From: JAVBRU01 sp031547595
GTDB lineage: Bacteria; Bacillota; Clostridia; Christensenellales; Aristaeellaceae
Assembly: GCA_031547595.1 (NCBI GenBank)
Contig: JAVBRU010000072.1
Coordinates: 1-31,165 of the forward strand
DNA: 31,165 bases
Direction: 5' to 3'
The translations under genes were made by a program, and so were the position numbers. Below, piece by piece: positions 15,905 through 24,226 of the stretch (within the stretch, counting starts at the first letter, position 1; the number at the start of each line of letters is the position of its first letter). The notes below the pieces were generated by a model, which was given only the letters and a program-made list of their open reading frames with translations, ran no database searches and was not told where the DNA came from.

Positions 15905-16978
15905 TTATAGGTTCTGCTCTACCTCGCAATAAGCACACTGGCAAATGCCGCGTTCCTTATCCACCCAGTACACTGCGCTGGGCACCGCCTCCGCCGCGGT
16001 GATGCACTTATCGTTATGGCATGTGAACGCGGGCATCCTCTCCCCTGTTTTGAGTGCAAAAGGCACATTACGCTTTTCCATCAGGTGCAATATCAGCGCC
16101 ATACGGATGTACTTGCCGCACAGCACCTGCTTGAAATAGCAAGCCCTGGGGTCGTCATCCACATCAGGGGCAATCTCGTTCACGCGGGGCAGCGGGTGCA
16201 GGATGCTCATATCCTTCTTCGCGTTCTGCAACTTGGCGGCGTCCAGAATATAGGCATTCTTCAGACGGTGATATTCCGCCGGGTTATCAAAGCGCTCGCG
16301 CTGGATACGGGTCATATACAGGATATCCAGCTGCGGCAGCTCGGCCTCCAGATCGTCCACCTCCCGAAAGGGGATGTTCTTCTCTTCCAGCATACGCTTC
16401 AGGTAGGCCGGAATGCACAGTTCCTTGGGCGAAATCAGCACAAACCGGATGCCCTCATAGCGTGCCAGCGCGTTCATCAGCGAATGCACGGTGCGGCCAT
16501 ACTTGAGGTCGCCGCAAAGGCCGACGGTCAGGTTGTCGATCCGCCCTTTTTCGCGCCGGATGGTCAAAAGGTCTGTCAATGTCTGGGTGGGATGGTGGTG
16601 GCCGCCGTCCCCGGCATTGATGATAGGTACGGGCGAAACCATCGCGGCGGCGCGGGGCGCACCCTCCAGCGGGTGGCGCATGGCGATGATATCCGCATAG
16701 CAGCCCACCACGCGCACCGTATCCGCCACGCTCTCGCCCTTGCTGGCGCTGCTGCTGTCGGCAGAGGAAAACCCAAGCACCGTGCCGCCAAGCTCCAGCA
16801 TGGCCGCCTCGAAGCTAAGGCGCGTGCGGGTGCTGGGCTCAAAAAACAGCGTAGCCAGCTTTTTACCCGTCATGGCATGGGCGTATTTTTCGCCGTGCTC
16901 AATAATGTCATCCGCGATATCCATCAGCTGGTTGATCCGCGCCGTGCTAAAATCCAGAATGTCCAGCAAATTGCGCAT
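15905..16978 (-). CDS. pyrB: Aspartate carbamoyltransferase with C-terminal PyrI-like zinc domain
   Basis: Residues 1-306 are a normal catalytic chain: FEPSTRTRLSFE at 46-57 (carbamoyl-phosphate site), a DGGHHHPTQTL segment at 124-134, MTRIQRERF at 222-230 and HPLPRVNEI at 261-269. The last 40 residues read FTCHNDKCITAAEAVPSA ... CQCAYCE. C320, C325, C348 and C351 match the C-x4-C-x22/23-C-x2-C zinc site of the PyrI regulatory chain, including the AEAVPSA / AEPVSS-like segment. The nucleotide-binding domain that precedes it in PyrI is absent. The enzyme makes carbamoyl aspartate, the second step of pyrimidine synthesis. It is the last gene of the pyr operon, starting seven bases after pyrE. 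Confidence 0.95.
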   Translation of the reverse strand: MRNLLDILDFSTARINQLMDIADDIIEHGEKYAHAMTGKKLATLFFEPSTRTRLSFEAAMLELGGTVLGFSSADSSSASKGESVADTVRVVGCYADIIAMRHPLEGAPRAAAMVSPVPIINAGDGGHHHPTQTLTDLLTIRREKGRIDNLTVGLCGDLKYGRTVHSLMNALARYEGIRFVLISPKELCIPAYLKRMLEEKNIPFREVDDLEAELPQLDILYMTRIQRERFDNPAEYHRLKNAYILDAAKLQNAKKDMSILHPLPRVNEIAPDVDDDPRACYFKQVLCGKYIRMALILHLMEKRNVPFALKTGERMPAFTCHNDKCITAAEAVPSAVYWVDKERGICQCAYCEVEQNL

Positions 16979-16985
16979 AATTTGA

Positions 16986-17615
16986 TTACCTCATCCAGCT
17001 TTCATCGCTGGGGTTGTTGCGGAAGGCCAGAAGGCGCTCGATATCGCTGATCTGAATATAACCTTCCTCAGCCGCCACTTCGCACAGAACATCAAAATTG
17101 GTGAGGCTGGCGTTCTTCACGTCCGCCTCCTGCAAGCGCTCTAAGCCCTTTTTCATGCCATAGGTGAAGATGCTGACGATACCCAGCACCTCCGCGCCCG
17201 CTTCGCGAAGGACATTGACCACTTCAATCACGCTGCCGCCGGTGGAGATCAAATCCTCGACTACGACTACCCTTTGCCCGGGCTGCAGCTTGCCCTCAAT
17301 CTGATTATTGCGTCCGTGATCCTTCGCGCCGCTGCGCACATAGCCCATGGGCAGCCCCATGATGTGCGCCGTGATGGCCGCATGCGCGATGCCGGCTGTG
17401 CTGGTGCCCATCAGCACTTCGCATGCCGGATATTCCGCGCGGATCAGCTCTGCAAGGCCGTTTTCGATATGCCCACGCACCTCGGGGGCAGACAGCGTAA
17501 GGCGGTTGTCGCAGTAAATGGGGCTTTTGATGCCGCTGGCCCAGGTGAAGGGCTCGTCCGGGCGCAGGACCACCGCGCTGATTTTCAGCAGATCTTTGGC
17601 GATTATGCGTTGCAT
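16986..17615 (-). CDS. pyrE: Orotate phosphoribosyltransferase
   Basis: The 209-residue product has the PRPP-binding loop VVVVEDLISTGGS at 116-128 and the catalytic loop VRSGAKDHGRNNQIEG at 93-108, with FTWASGIKSPIYCDNR at 23-38 near the start. It joins orotate to PRPP to give orotidine 5'-phosphate. The start overlaps the end of pyrF by 13 bases, so translation is probably coupled. The length is normal for the family. Confidence 0.97.
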   Translation of the reverse strand: MQRIIAKDLLKISAVVLRPDEPFTWASGIKSPIYCDNRLTLSAPEVRGHIENGLAELIRAEYPACEVLMGTSTAGIAHAAITAHIMGLPMGYVRSGAKDHGRNNQIEGKLQPGQRVVVVEDLISTGGSVIEVVNVLREAGAEVLGIVSIFTYGMKKGLERLQEADVKNASLTNFDVLCEVAAEEGYIQISDIERLLAFRNNPSDESWMR

Positions 17616-18319
17616 ACTGTACCTCCCACAAATTCATTCATGCAGCGACGATACGCCGCCACAGGGTTTTCGGCTGCTGTGATCGGGCGGCCTACGACAA
17701 TATAATCGCTGCCGCCAAGGCGCGCCTTTTCCGGCGTCATCACGCGGGTCTGATCATCGGCAGCGGCATCGGCAAAGCGGATGCCGGGGGTGACGGTGGC
17801 AAAAGCCTCGCCGCATACGCGCTTCACACCAGCCGCCTCCAGCGGCGAACACACCACACCGTCCAGCCCTGACTCCATCGCCAGCTTGGCATAGTGCAGC
17901 ACGGTGTCCTCCATGTTGGCGTTGATCAGCAGTTCGCTTTGCATGCGCTCCTCGCTGGTGGAGGTGAGCTGCGTCACGGCCAGCAGCAGCGGGCGCGTGC
18001 CGTCTGGGCGTGTCAGCCCTTCTACGGCGGCCTTCATCATTTCGGTGGTGCCAGCCGCGTGCAGGTTACACATGTCCACATCGAGGTTCGACAGCACGCG
18101 CATGGCTTTTTTGACGGTGTTGGGGATATCATGCAGCTTGAGATCCAGGAAAATCTTGTGCCCGCGCGCTTTGATTTCGTGCACAATCTGCGGCCCTTCG
18201 GCGTAGTACAGCTCCATGCCGATCTTCACAAAGGGTTTTTCGTCCTGAAACAGGCTCAGAAAGCCGTAGGTTTCCTGCGCGGTCGCAAAGTCCAGCGCAA
18301 TGATCACGTCCCTGTTCAT
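17603..18319 (-). CDS. pyrF: Orotidine 5'-phosphate decarboxylase
   Basis: The 238-residue product carries the family signature FLDLKLHDIPNT at 57-68, with the catalytic D59, K61 and D64 set, plus D10 in IIALDFA and K32 in FVKIG. Near the C-terminus TPGIRF and IVVGRPI form the phosphate-binding loops. It decarboxylates OMP to UMP, the last step encoded here. The short 230-240-residue form is the usual bacterial type. The start overlaps pyrD by four bases (ATGA). Confidence 0.97.
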   Translation of the reverse strand: MNRDVIIALDFATAQETYGFLSLFQDEKPFVKIGMELYYAEGPQIVHEIKARGHKIFLDLKLHDIPNTVKKAMRVLSNLDVDMCNLHAAGTTEMMKAAVEGLTRPDGTRPLLLAVTQLTSTSEERMQSELLINANMEDTVLHYAKLAMESGLDGVVCSPLEAAGVKRVCGEAFATVTPGIRFADAAADDQTRVMTPEKARLGGSDYIVVGRPITAAENPVAAYRRCMNEFVGGTVCNA

Positions 18320-19227
18320 GCCGCACCTCCGATAATATCGCTCAATTTTTGTATGCCCAGCCCTTGCATCAGCGCGGGCAGTTCATCGATGATTTGTTTG
18401 CAAACAGCGGGGTTTACAAGATTTGCTGCGCCCACCTGCACCGCTGTGGCACCCGCCAGCATCATTTCGATCACGTCGCTGGCACACCCAACGCCGCCCA
18501 TGCCCATCACGGGAATTTTGACCGCGTGTGCCACCTGATACACCATGCGCAGCGCCACCGGAAAAATCGCAGGGCCGGAGAAACCGCCCATGGTGTTGGC
18601 GATGATGGGCTTTTTGCGCCGGATGTCAATGCGCATGCCAAGCAAGGTATTAATCAGGCTGATGCCGTCCGCGCCCGCGTCCTCACAGGCTTTGGCGATG
18701 CTCACAATATCCGTCACATTGGGGCTCAGCTTGATATAAACCGGTTTTTTTGTGACGGCTTTGACGGCTTTTGTGACCTCCGCCGCGCTCAGCGGATCGG
18801 TGCCAAAGCTCATGCCCCCGCCATGCACGTTCGGGCAGGATACGTTGACCTCCAGAATGCCCACCTGCTCCTGCACATCCAAGCGTGCGCATACATCGGC
18901 ATATTCATCGATGGAAAAGCCGCTGATGTTGGCGATCACGGGCTTATGAAAGTAGGCTTTCAGCTCCTGCAATTCATGCGCGATCACATGCTCCACGCCG
19001 CTATTTTGCAAGCCAACCGCGTTGATCATCCCAGCGGTGCACTCCGCAATGCGTGGCGTAGGGTTGCCAAAGCGCGCTTCCCGGGTAGTGCCCTTGAACA
19101 CAAAGCTGCCCAGCAGATTGATATCGTAATACGGCAGATATTCCTTGCCAAAGCCGAATGTGCCGCTGGCAGGGATGATGGGATTATCAAGCGTGAGCCC
19201 GCTGAGGGTGACGCTGGTATCTACCAT
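18316..19227 (-). CDS. pyrD: Dihydroorotate dehydrogenase, catalytic subunit (class 1B)
   Basis: The 303-residue product has K45 in FVFKGTTRE, the catalytic cysteine C131 in NVSCPNVHGGG, and the FMN-phosphate loop MGMGGVGCASDV with AGATAVQVGAAN. Cysteine at the active site and the adjacent pyrK gene place it in class 1B, the NAD-linked type with FMN here and FAD and 2Fe-2S in PyrK. It oxidises dihydroorotate to orotate in the cytoplasm. Its start overlaps the end of pyrK by seven bases. Confidence 0.97.
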   Translation of the reverse strand: MVDTSVTLSGLTLDNPIIPASGTFGFGKEYLPYYDINLLGSFVFKGTTREARFGNPTPRIAECTAGMINAVGLQNSGVEHVIAHELQELKAYFHKPVIANISGFSIDEYADVCARLDVQEQVGILEVNVSCPNVHGGGMSFGTDPLSAAEVTKAVKAVTKKPVYIKLSPNVTDIVSIAKACEDAGADGISLINTLLGMRIDIRRKKPIIANTMGGFSGPAIFPVALRMVYQVAHAVKIPVMGMGGVGCASDVIEMMLAGATAVQVGAANLVNPAVCKQIIDELPALMQGLGIQKLSDIIGGAA

Positions 19228-19940
19228 ATGATCTCCTCCTTCACAAGCACCGGGCCGTCCTTGCAGATGCGCTTGTTGCCATACTTGGTTTTACAGGTGC
19301 AGCCCATGCACGCGCCAAAGCCGCAGGCCATGCGCTCCTCAAAGCTGTACTGGCCGGGCGCACCCGATGCTGCGCACACGGCCTTCAGCATCGGCTCCGG
19401 CCCGCAGGTGTACACATAATCGTGCGCTATATCCCCCATCGCAGCGGTGACAAAGCCCTTGATACCGGCGCTGCCATCCACCGTGGTGATTGTGACCTTT
19501 GCGCCAAGCGCCGCAAAATCGTCTGCCAGCAGCACATCGCTTGCCTTTTCAAAGCCGATCACCACCTGGGGCACGATGCCCTTTTGCACCAGCGCCTTGC
19601 ACAGGCCATAGAGCGGGGGCGTACCCACGCCGCCGCCCACCAGCAAGGGCTGCACGGTGGGCACATGCACATCAAATCCGTTGCCAAGGCCCACCAGCAT
19701 ATCCACCTGCATGCCCGCTTCAAAGGTGCTCATGGCTTTCGTTCCGCCGCCCACCACCTTATAAATCAGGGTGAGCGTGGCATCGTCCCAGTCGCAAATC
19801 GATATAGGGCGGCGCAGATAAAACCCCGGCACGATGAGGTGTGCAAACTGCCCGGGTGCGGCAATAGCGGATGTATCGCCACAAAGCACCATGCGGTATA
19901 CGTCCTTCGCAATGGGCATGTTAGAAACTACTGTATACAA
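19221..19940 (-). CDS. pyrK: Dihydroorotate dehydrogenase electron-transfer subunit
   Basis: From a TTG start the product has 239 residues. RRPIS at 43-47 binds FAD, GGGVGTPPL at 102-110 is the NAD-binding loop, and C206, C211, C214 and C226 (CGFGACMGCTC ... RIC) bind the 2Fe-2S cluster. PyrK passes electrons from PyrD to NAD. I chose TTG because GGGAGGAG lies just after the carB stop at correct spacing, and the family's N-terminus (YTVVSNMPIAKDVYRM) begins directly there. The ATG 20 codons further upstream lies inside carB. The weak start codon may tune PyrK relative to its neighbours. Confidence 0.95.
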   Translation of the reverse strand: MYTVVSNMPIAKDVYRMVLCGDTSAIAAPGQFAHLIVPGFYLRRPISICDWDDATLTLIYKVVGGGTKAMSTFEAGMQVDMLVGLGNGFDVHVPTVQPLLVGGGVGTPPLYGLCKALVQKGIVPQVVIGFEKASDVLLADDFAALGAKVTITTVDGSAGIKGFVTAAMGDIAHDYVYTCGPEPMLKAVCAASGAPGQYSFEERMACGFGACMGCTCKTKYGNKRICKDGPVLVKEEIIW

Positions 19941-19953
19941 TGAGGCTCCTCCC

Positions 19954-22900
19954 TTACGAATCAATGGTGGAGATACAAAGCGTGATTTCCTCCAGCACAT
20001 CCAGCAGCACCCGCACGGTATCCAGTGCCGTGAACATGGTCACGTTGTTTTCCACCGCGCAGCGGCGGATGATCGCGCCGTCGGTCTCCTGGCTGATCAC
20101 ATCCAGGTTGCGGGTGGAGATCATGTAGTTGACGTGGCCCTTGCGCATGGATTCCAGGATTTCCTCACTGCCCTCGCTGATCTTGGCTTTCACGCGGGTG
20201 CGGATGCCATGACTTTTGAGGAACTCCGCCGTGCCACGCGTCGCCTCGATGTTGAAGCCCAGCTGATAGAAGCGGCGGATAAGGGGCAGCGCCTCGTCCT
20301 TATCGCCATCCGCAATGGTAACAAAAATCGTACCGTAGTTGGCCACGTTCATGCCGGAAGACTGCATCGCCTTATACAGTGCGCGGTTCAGGCGGCTGTC
20401 ATAGCCGATAGCCTCGCCGGTGGATTTCATCTCGGGCGACAGGTATGCATCCATGCCCTTCAGCTTGGCAAAGGAGAACGCAGGCGCTTTGACGTACCAT
20501 TTTTCTTTTTCCTTGGGGTACACTTCGCTGATACCTTGGGACTTCAGGCTCTCGCCCAGCATGACACGGGTGGCGATATCCGCCATTGAGAAGCCCGTCA
20601 CCTTGCTCAGGAAAGGCACGGTTCTGGAGGATCTGGGGTTGACCTCAATTACGTACACATTTTCCTGCTTGTCCACAATAAACTGGATGTTGTACAGGCC
20701 GATGATACCAATCGCCTTGCCCAGCTGCACCGTGTAATCCAGAATATCCTGCTTGGCCTTCTGGCCAACACTGAAGGTGGGATACACAGAGATGCTGTCG
20801 CCCGAGTGCACGCCGGTGCGCTCCACATGCTCCATGATGCCGGGGATGAATACGTCCTCGCCATCACAGATGGCGTCCACCTCCAGCTCCTTGCCCACCA
20901 CATACTTGTCCACCAGCACGGGCTGATCCTCGGACAGCGCAACAGCGGTCTTGAGGTATCGCCGGAGCGATTCGTCATTGCCCACAATCTGCATGGCGCG
21001 GCCGCCCAGCACGAAGCTTGGGCGCACCAGCACGGGATAACCGATGCGCTGGGCAACCTTCAGGCCGTCCTCCACATTGTTCACTGCCTGACCCATAGGC
21101 TGTGGAATGCCCAGCCCCTCCATTACCTTCTCAAACAAATCGCGGTTTTCGGCTCTTGCAATGGCGTCTACGCCGGTGCCGATGATGGGCACGCCGAGCT
21201 TGCTCAGCGGCTCGGCCAGGTTGATGGCGGTCTGCCCGCCGAGGGTGACGATCACGCCCTTGGGCTTTTCAAGGGTCAGGATGTTCATCACATCTTCCAC
21301 CGTCAGCGGCTCAAAGTACAGCTTGTCGCTGGTGGTATAGTCGGTGGACACCGTTTCGGGGTTGTTGTTGATGATGATGGCCTCGTAACCCGCCTTGCGG
21401 ATGGTCCAGATGGCGTGCACAGTGGAATAATCAAACTCCACGCCCTGGCCGATGCGGATAGGGCCGCTGCCCAGCACCACAATCTTCTCGCGGCCGGACA
21501 CCACAGAGTCGTTCTCGGCCTCATAGGTGGAGTAGAAAAAGGGCACATACATGGGAAATTCGGCGGCGCAGGTGTCAATCATCTTGTACACCGGCATGAT
21601 GCCGTTATCCTTGCGGAATTCAAAGATTTGCTTTGCTGTCATGCCCCAGGTTTTGGCGATATACTGGTCGCTAAAGCCCATGCGCTTGGCTGCGCGCAGC
21701 ACGGCGCAGTCCTTGGGCTGCACTTTCAGGCGCGGCTCAAAATCCACGATGTTCTTGATTTTATCCAGAAACAGCATGTCGATCTTGGTGGCGTTGTTCA
21801 CAAGGCCCAGGTCAACCCCGTGGCGGATGAGCTGCGCGATGGCGTACAGGCGGTCATCCGTGCCCTCGCGGATGTATTCCAGCAGTTCTTCGTCGCTCAT
21901 GCTGTCAAAGCGCGGCAGATAGATATGGCACACGCCGCTCTCCAAAGAGCGAATGGCCTTGAGCAGGCTCTCCTCGATGGTACGTCCGATGCTCATCACC
22001 TCGCCGGTCGCCTTCATCTGGGTGCTCAGGCGGTTACTGGCGTCGGTCAGCTTGTCAAAGGGGAAACGCGCCACCTTGGTGACCACATAGTCGATGGTCG
22101 GCTCAAAGCAGGCGGGGGTGTTGGCCAGGCGGATTTCGTCCAGATGCATGCCAATCGCCACCTTGGCGGACACGCGGGCGATGGGATAGCCGGTGGCCTT
22201 GCTGGCCAGCGCGGAAGACCTAGACACGCGGGGGTTGACCTCGATCAGATAATAGCGGAAGGACAAAGGATCCAGCGCAAACTGCACGTTGCAGCCGCCC
22301 TCCACCTTAAGCTCGCGGATAATCTTGAGCGCAGAATCGCGAAGCAGCTGATATTCCTTGTTGGTCAGGGTCTGGCTGGGCGCGACCACGATGGAATCGC
22401 CGGTGTGTACGCCCACAGGGTCTACGTTTTCCATGCTGCAGATGGTGATGGCGGTGTCGTTGCTGTCGCGCATCACCTCAAACTCGATTTCCTTATAGCC
22501 CTTGATGCTCTTTTCCACCAGCACCTGATGCACGGGCGAAAGCTTGAGCGCGTTTTCCAGCAATGGGCGCATTTCGATCTCGTCATCCGCAAAGCCGCCA
22601 CCGGTGCCGCCCAAGGTGAACGCGGGGCGCAGCACCACGGGATAGCCGATTTCCTTTGCTGCCGCCATGCCCTCGGCAATCGTATTGGCGATGAGCGAGG
22701 GCAGCACAGGCTCGCCCAAGCGCTGGCACATTTCCTTGAAAAGCTGGCGGTCCTCCGCCATTTCGATAGAGTGGAAGCTGGTACCCAGGATTTCCACCTG
22801 GCATTCCTCCAGCACGCCCTTTTTCTCCAGCTGCATGGCGAGGTTGAGGCCGGTCTGGCCGCCAAGGCTTGGCAGGATGGCATCCGGGCGCTCATAGCGC

Positions 22901-23133
22901 AGGATTTTGGCCACGTATTCCAGTGTCAGCGGCTCCATATACACTTTATCGGCAATGTCGGTATCGGTCATGATGGTGGCGGGATTGCTGTTGATGAGGA
23001 TGACCTCGTAGCCCTCCTCGCGCAGCGCCAGGCAGGCCTGGGTGCCCGCATAGTCAAACTCTGCGGCCTGGCCAATCACAATGGGGCCGGAGCCAATCAC
23101 CAGAATGCGCTTCAAATCTGTACGTTTGGGCAT
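19954..23133 (-). CDS. carB: Carbamoyl-phosphate synthase, large subunit
   Basis: The ATG after CAAGGAGGGACAATAAT gives 1059 residues starting MPKRTDLKRILVIGSGP, close to the family's usual length of about 1070. It contains two homologous ATP-grasp halves, each starting with VLGSGP/VIGSGP, I(V/R)IGQ, EFDY segments. The C-terminal MGS-like allosteric domain is about 130 residues (from SGMNVANYGTIFV). It uses two ATP to make carbamoyl phosphate from bicarbonate and ammonia supplied by CarA. The start is one base after the carA stop, and its ribosome site lies within the last carA codons. The upstream open frame (44 codons) lies inside carA and is rejected. Confidence 0.97.
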   Translation of the reverse strand: MPKRTDLKRILVIGSGPIVIGQAAEFDYAGTQACLALREEGYEVILINSNPATIMTDTDIADKVYMEPLTLEYVAKILRYERPDAILPSLGGQTGLNLAMQLEKKGVLEECQVEILGTSFHSIEMAEDRQLFKEMCQRLGEPVLPSLIANTIAEGMAAAKEIGYPVVLRPAFTLGGTGGGFADDEIEMRPLLENALKLSPVHQVLVEKSIKGYKEIEFEVMRDSNDTAITICSMENVDPVGVHTGDSIVVAPSQTLTNKEYQLLRDSALKIIRELKVEGGCNVQFALDPLSFRYYLIEVNPRVSRSSALASKATGYPIARVSAKVAIGMHLDEIRLANTPACFEPTIDYVVTKVARFPFDKLTDASNRLSTQMKATGEVMSIGRTIEESLLKAIRSLESGVCHIYLPRFDSMSDEELLEYIREGTDDRLYAIAQLIRHGVDLGLVNNATKIDMLFLDKIKNIVDFEPRLKVQPKDCAVLRAAKRMGFSDQYIAKTWGMTAKQIFEFRKDNGIMPVYKMIDTCAAEFPMYVPFFYSTYEAENDSVVSGREKIVVLGSGPIRIGQGVEFDYSTVHAIWTIRKAGYEAIIINNNPETVSTDYTTSDKLYFEPLTVEDVMNILTLEKPKGVIVTLGGQTAINLAEPLSKLGVPIIGTGVDAIARAENRDLFEKVMEGLGIPQPMGQAVNNVEDGLKVAQRIGYPVLVRPSFVLGGRAMQIVGNDESLRRYLKTAVALSEDQPVLVDKYVVGKELEVDAICDGEDVFIPGIMEHVERTGVHSGDSISVYPTFSVGQKAKQDILDYTVQLGKAIGIIGLYNIQFIVDKQENVYVIEVNPRSSRTVPFLSKVTGFSMADIATRVMLGESLKSQGISEVYPKEKEKWYVKAPAFSFAKLKGMDAYLSPEMKSTGEAIGYDSRLNRALYKAMQSSGMNVANYGTIFVTIADGDKDEALPLIRRFYQLGFNIEATRGTAEFLKSHGIRTRVKAKISEGSEEILESMRKGHVNYMISTRNLDVISQETDGAIIRRCAVENNVTMFTALDTVRVLLDVLEEITLCISTIDS

Positions 23134-23134
23134 A

Positions 23135-24226
23135 TTATTGTCCCTCCTTGGCCATGATGGCAATAAACTGTTCAAACAGGCGCAGGCTGTCGTTGGGGCC
23201 GGGGGCACCTTCCGGGTGGTACTGCACGCAGAACAGCTTGTCCGCCGCGCACTCCATGCCCTCAATGGTACCGTCCAGCACGTTGATTTCCGTCACCTCA
23301 AGGCCGGTGCCCGGAAGGGAATCGGGGTCGACCATGTAGTTGTGGTTTTGCCCTGTGATAACCAGCTTGCCGGTCTGGAGGTTCTTCACCGGATGGTTGC
23401 CGCCGTGATGACCGTGCTTCATGCGCACGCACTTTGCGCCCAGCGCCAGCGCCATCAGCAGATGGCCCATACAGATGCCAAACATGGGCAGCTTGCCGCG
23501 CAGCTGACCGATCAGTTCAATCACGGCGGTCACATGGTGCGGGTCGCCGGGGCCGTTGGAGATGAGTACGCCGTCCGGCTTCATGGCCAGGATTTCTTCA
23601 TACGAGGTGGTGTAGGGCACCACCGTCACGTTGCAGCCAAAGTCGTTCAGGCAGCGCACGATGTTCAGCTTAATGCCGCAGTCTACCGCCACCACATGAT
23701 AGCGGTGGTTGGGGGTGCGGGCGTACCATTTCTTTTTGCAGCTCACACGTCCCACGCAGTCAATGGGCGCCTGATAGTGGCGGATGCGGCGCAGCGCCTC
23801 CTCCAGCGGGGTGCTTTCATCGGTGATCATAGCGCGCACAACGCCGCTTTCGCGCAGGATTTTGGTGATCTGCCGGGTGTCCACGCCCTGAATGCCGGGG
23901 ATGCCGTTCTCTTCCATGATTTCAGACAGCGTTTTGGTGTAGCGGAAGTTGCTGGGCAAATCGTTATATTCGCGCACCACCATGCCGCCCAAGGTGGGCA
24001 CGCGGGTTTCGTAATCTTCATCCGTGATGCCGTAGTTACCAATCAAGGGATAGGTCATCACCACGATCTGCTCGGTGAAGGAAGGGTCTGTCACCACCTC
24101 CTGATAGCCCACCATCGCGGTGTCAAACACCATCTCGCACACCACATCCCTGGCCGCGCCAAAGCCGGTGCCCCCAAACTGCATGCCGTTTTCCAGCACG
24201 ACTTTTCTTGCGTTTATCTGCGCCAT
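23135..24226 (-). CDS. carA: Carbamoyl-phosphate synthase, small (glutaminase) subunit
   Basis: The 363-residue product has the class I amidotransferase triad: C252 in FGICMGH, and H337 and E339 in QYHPEG. The N-terminal domain includes FDTAMVGYQEVVTDPS and GIQGVDTRQITKILR. Two residues usual at the glutamine site are changed. The position of E. coli Gln273 (GHQ) is Leu256 (GHL), and Gly313 (QNHG) is Asn296 (QNHN). The triad is intact, so activity is expected, but glutamine binding may differ. The ribosome site AGAAGGAG lies in the end of pyrC, and the two genes overlap by 13 bases. Confidence 0.96.
   Translation of the reverse strand: MAQINARKVVLENGMQFGGTGFGAARDVVCEMVFDTAMVGYQEVVTDPSFTEQIVVMTYPLIGNYGITDEDYETRVPTLGGMVVREYNDLPSNFRYTKTLSEIMEENGIPGIQGVDTRQITKILRESGVVRAMITDESTPLEEALRRIRHYQAPIDCVGRVSCKKKWYARTPNHRYHVVAVDCGIKLNIVRCLNDFGCNVTVVPYTTSYEEILAMKPDGVLISNGPGDPHHVTAVIELIGQLRGKLPMFGICMGHLLMALALGAKCVRMKHGHHGGNHPVKNLQTGKLVITGQNHNYMVDPDSLPGTGLEVTEINVLDGTIEGMECAADKLFCVQYHPEGAPGPNDSLRLFEQFIAIMAKEGQ

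Noticed and set aside
23134..23265. N-terminal extension of carB by 44 codons
   Set aside because: It overlaps the end of carA, and the normal CarB start MPKRTDL has a good ribosome site.
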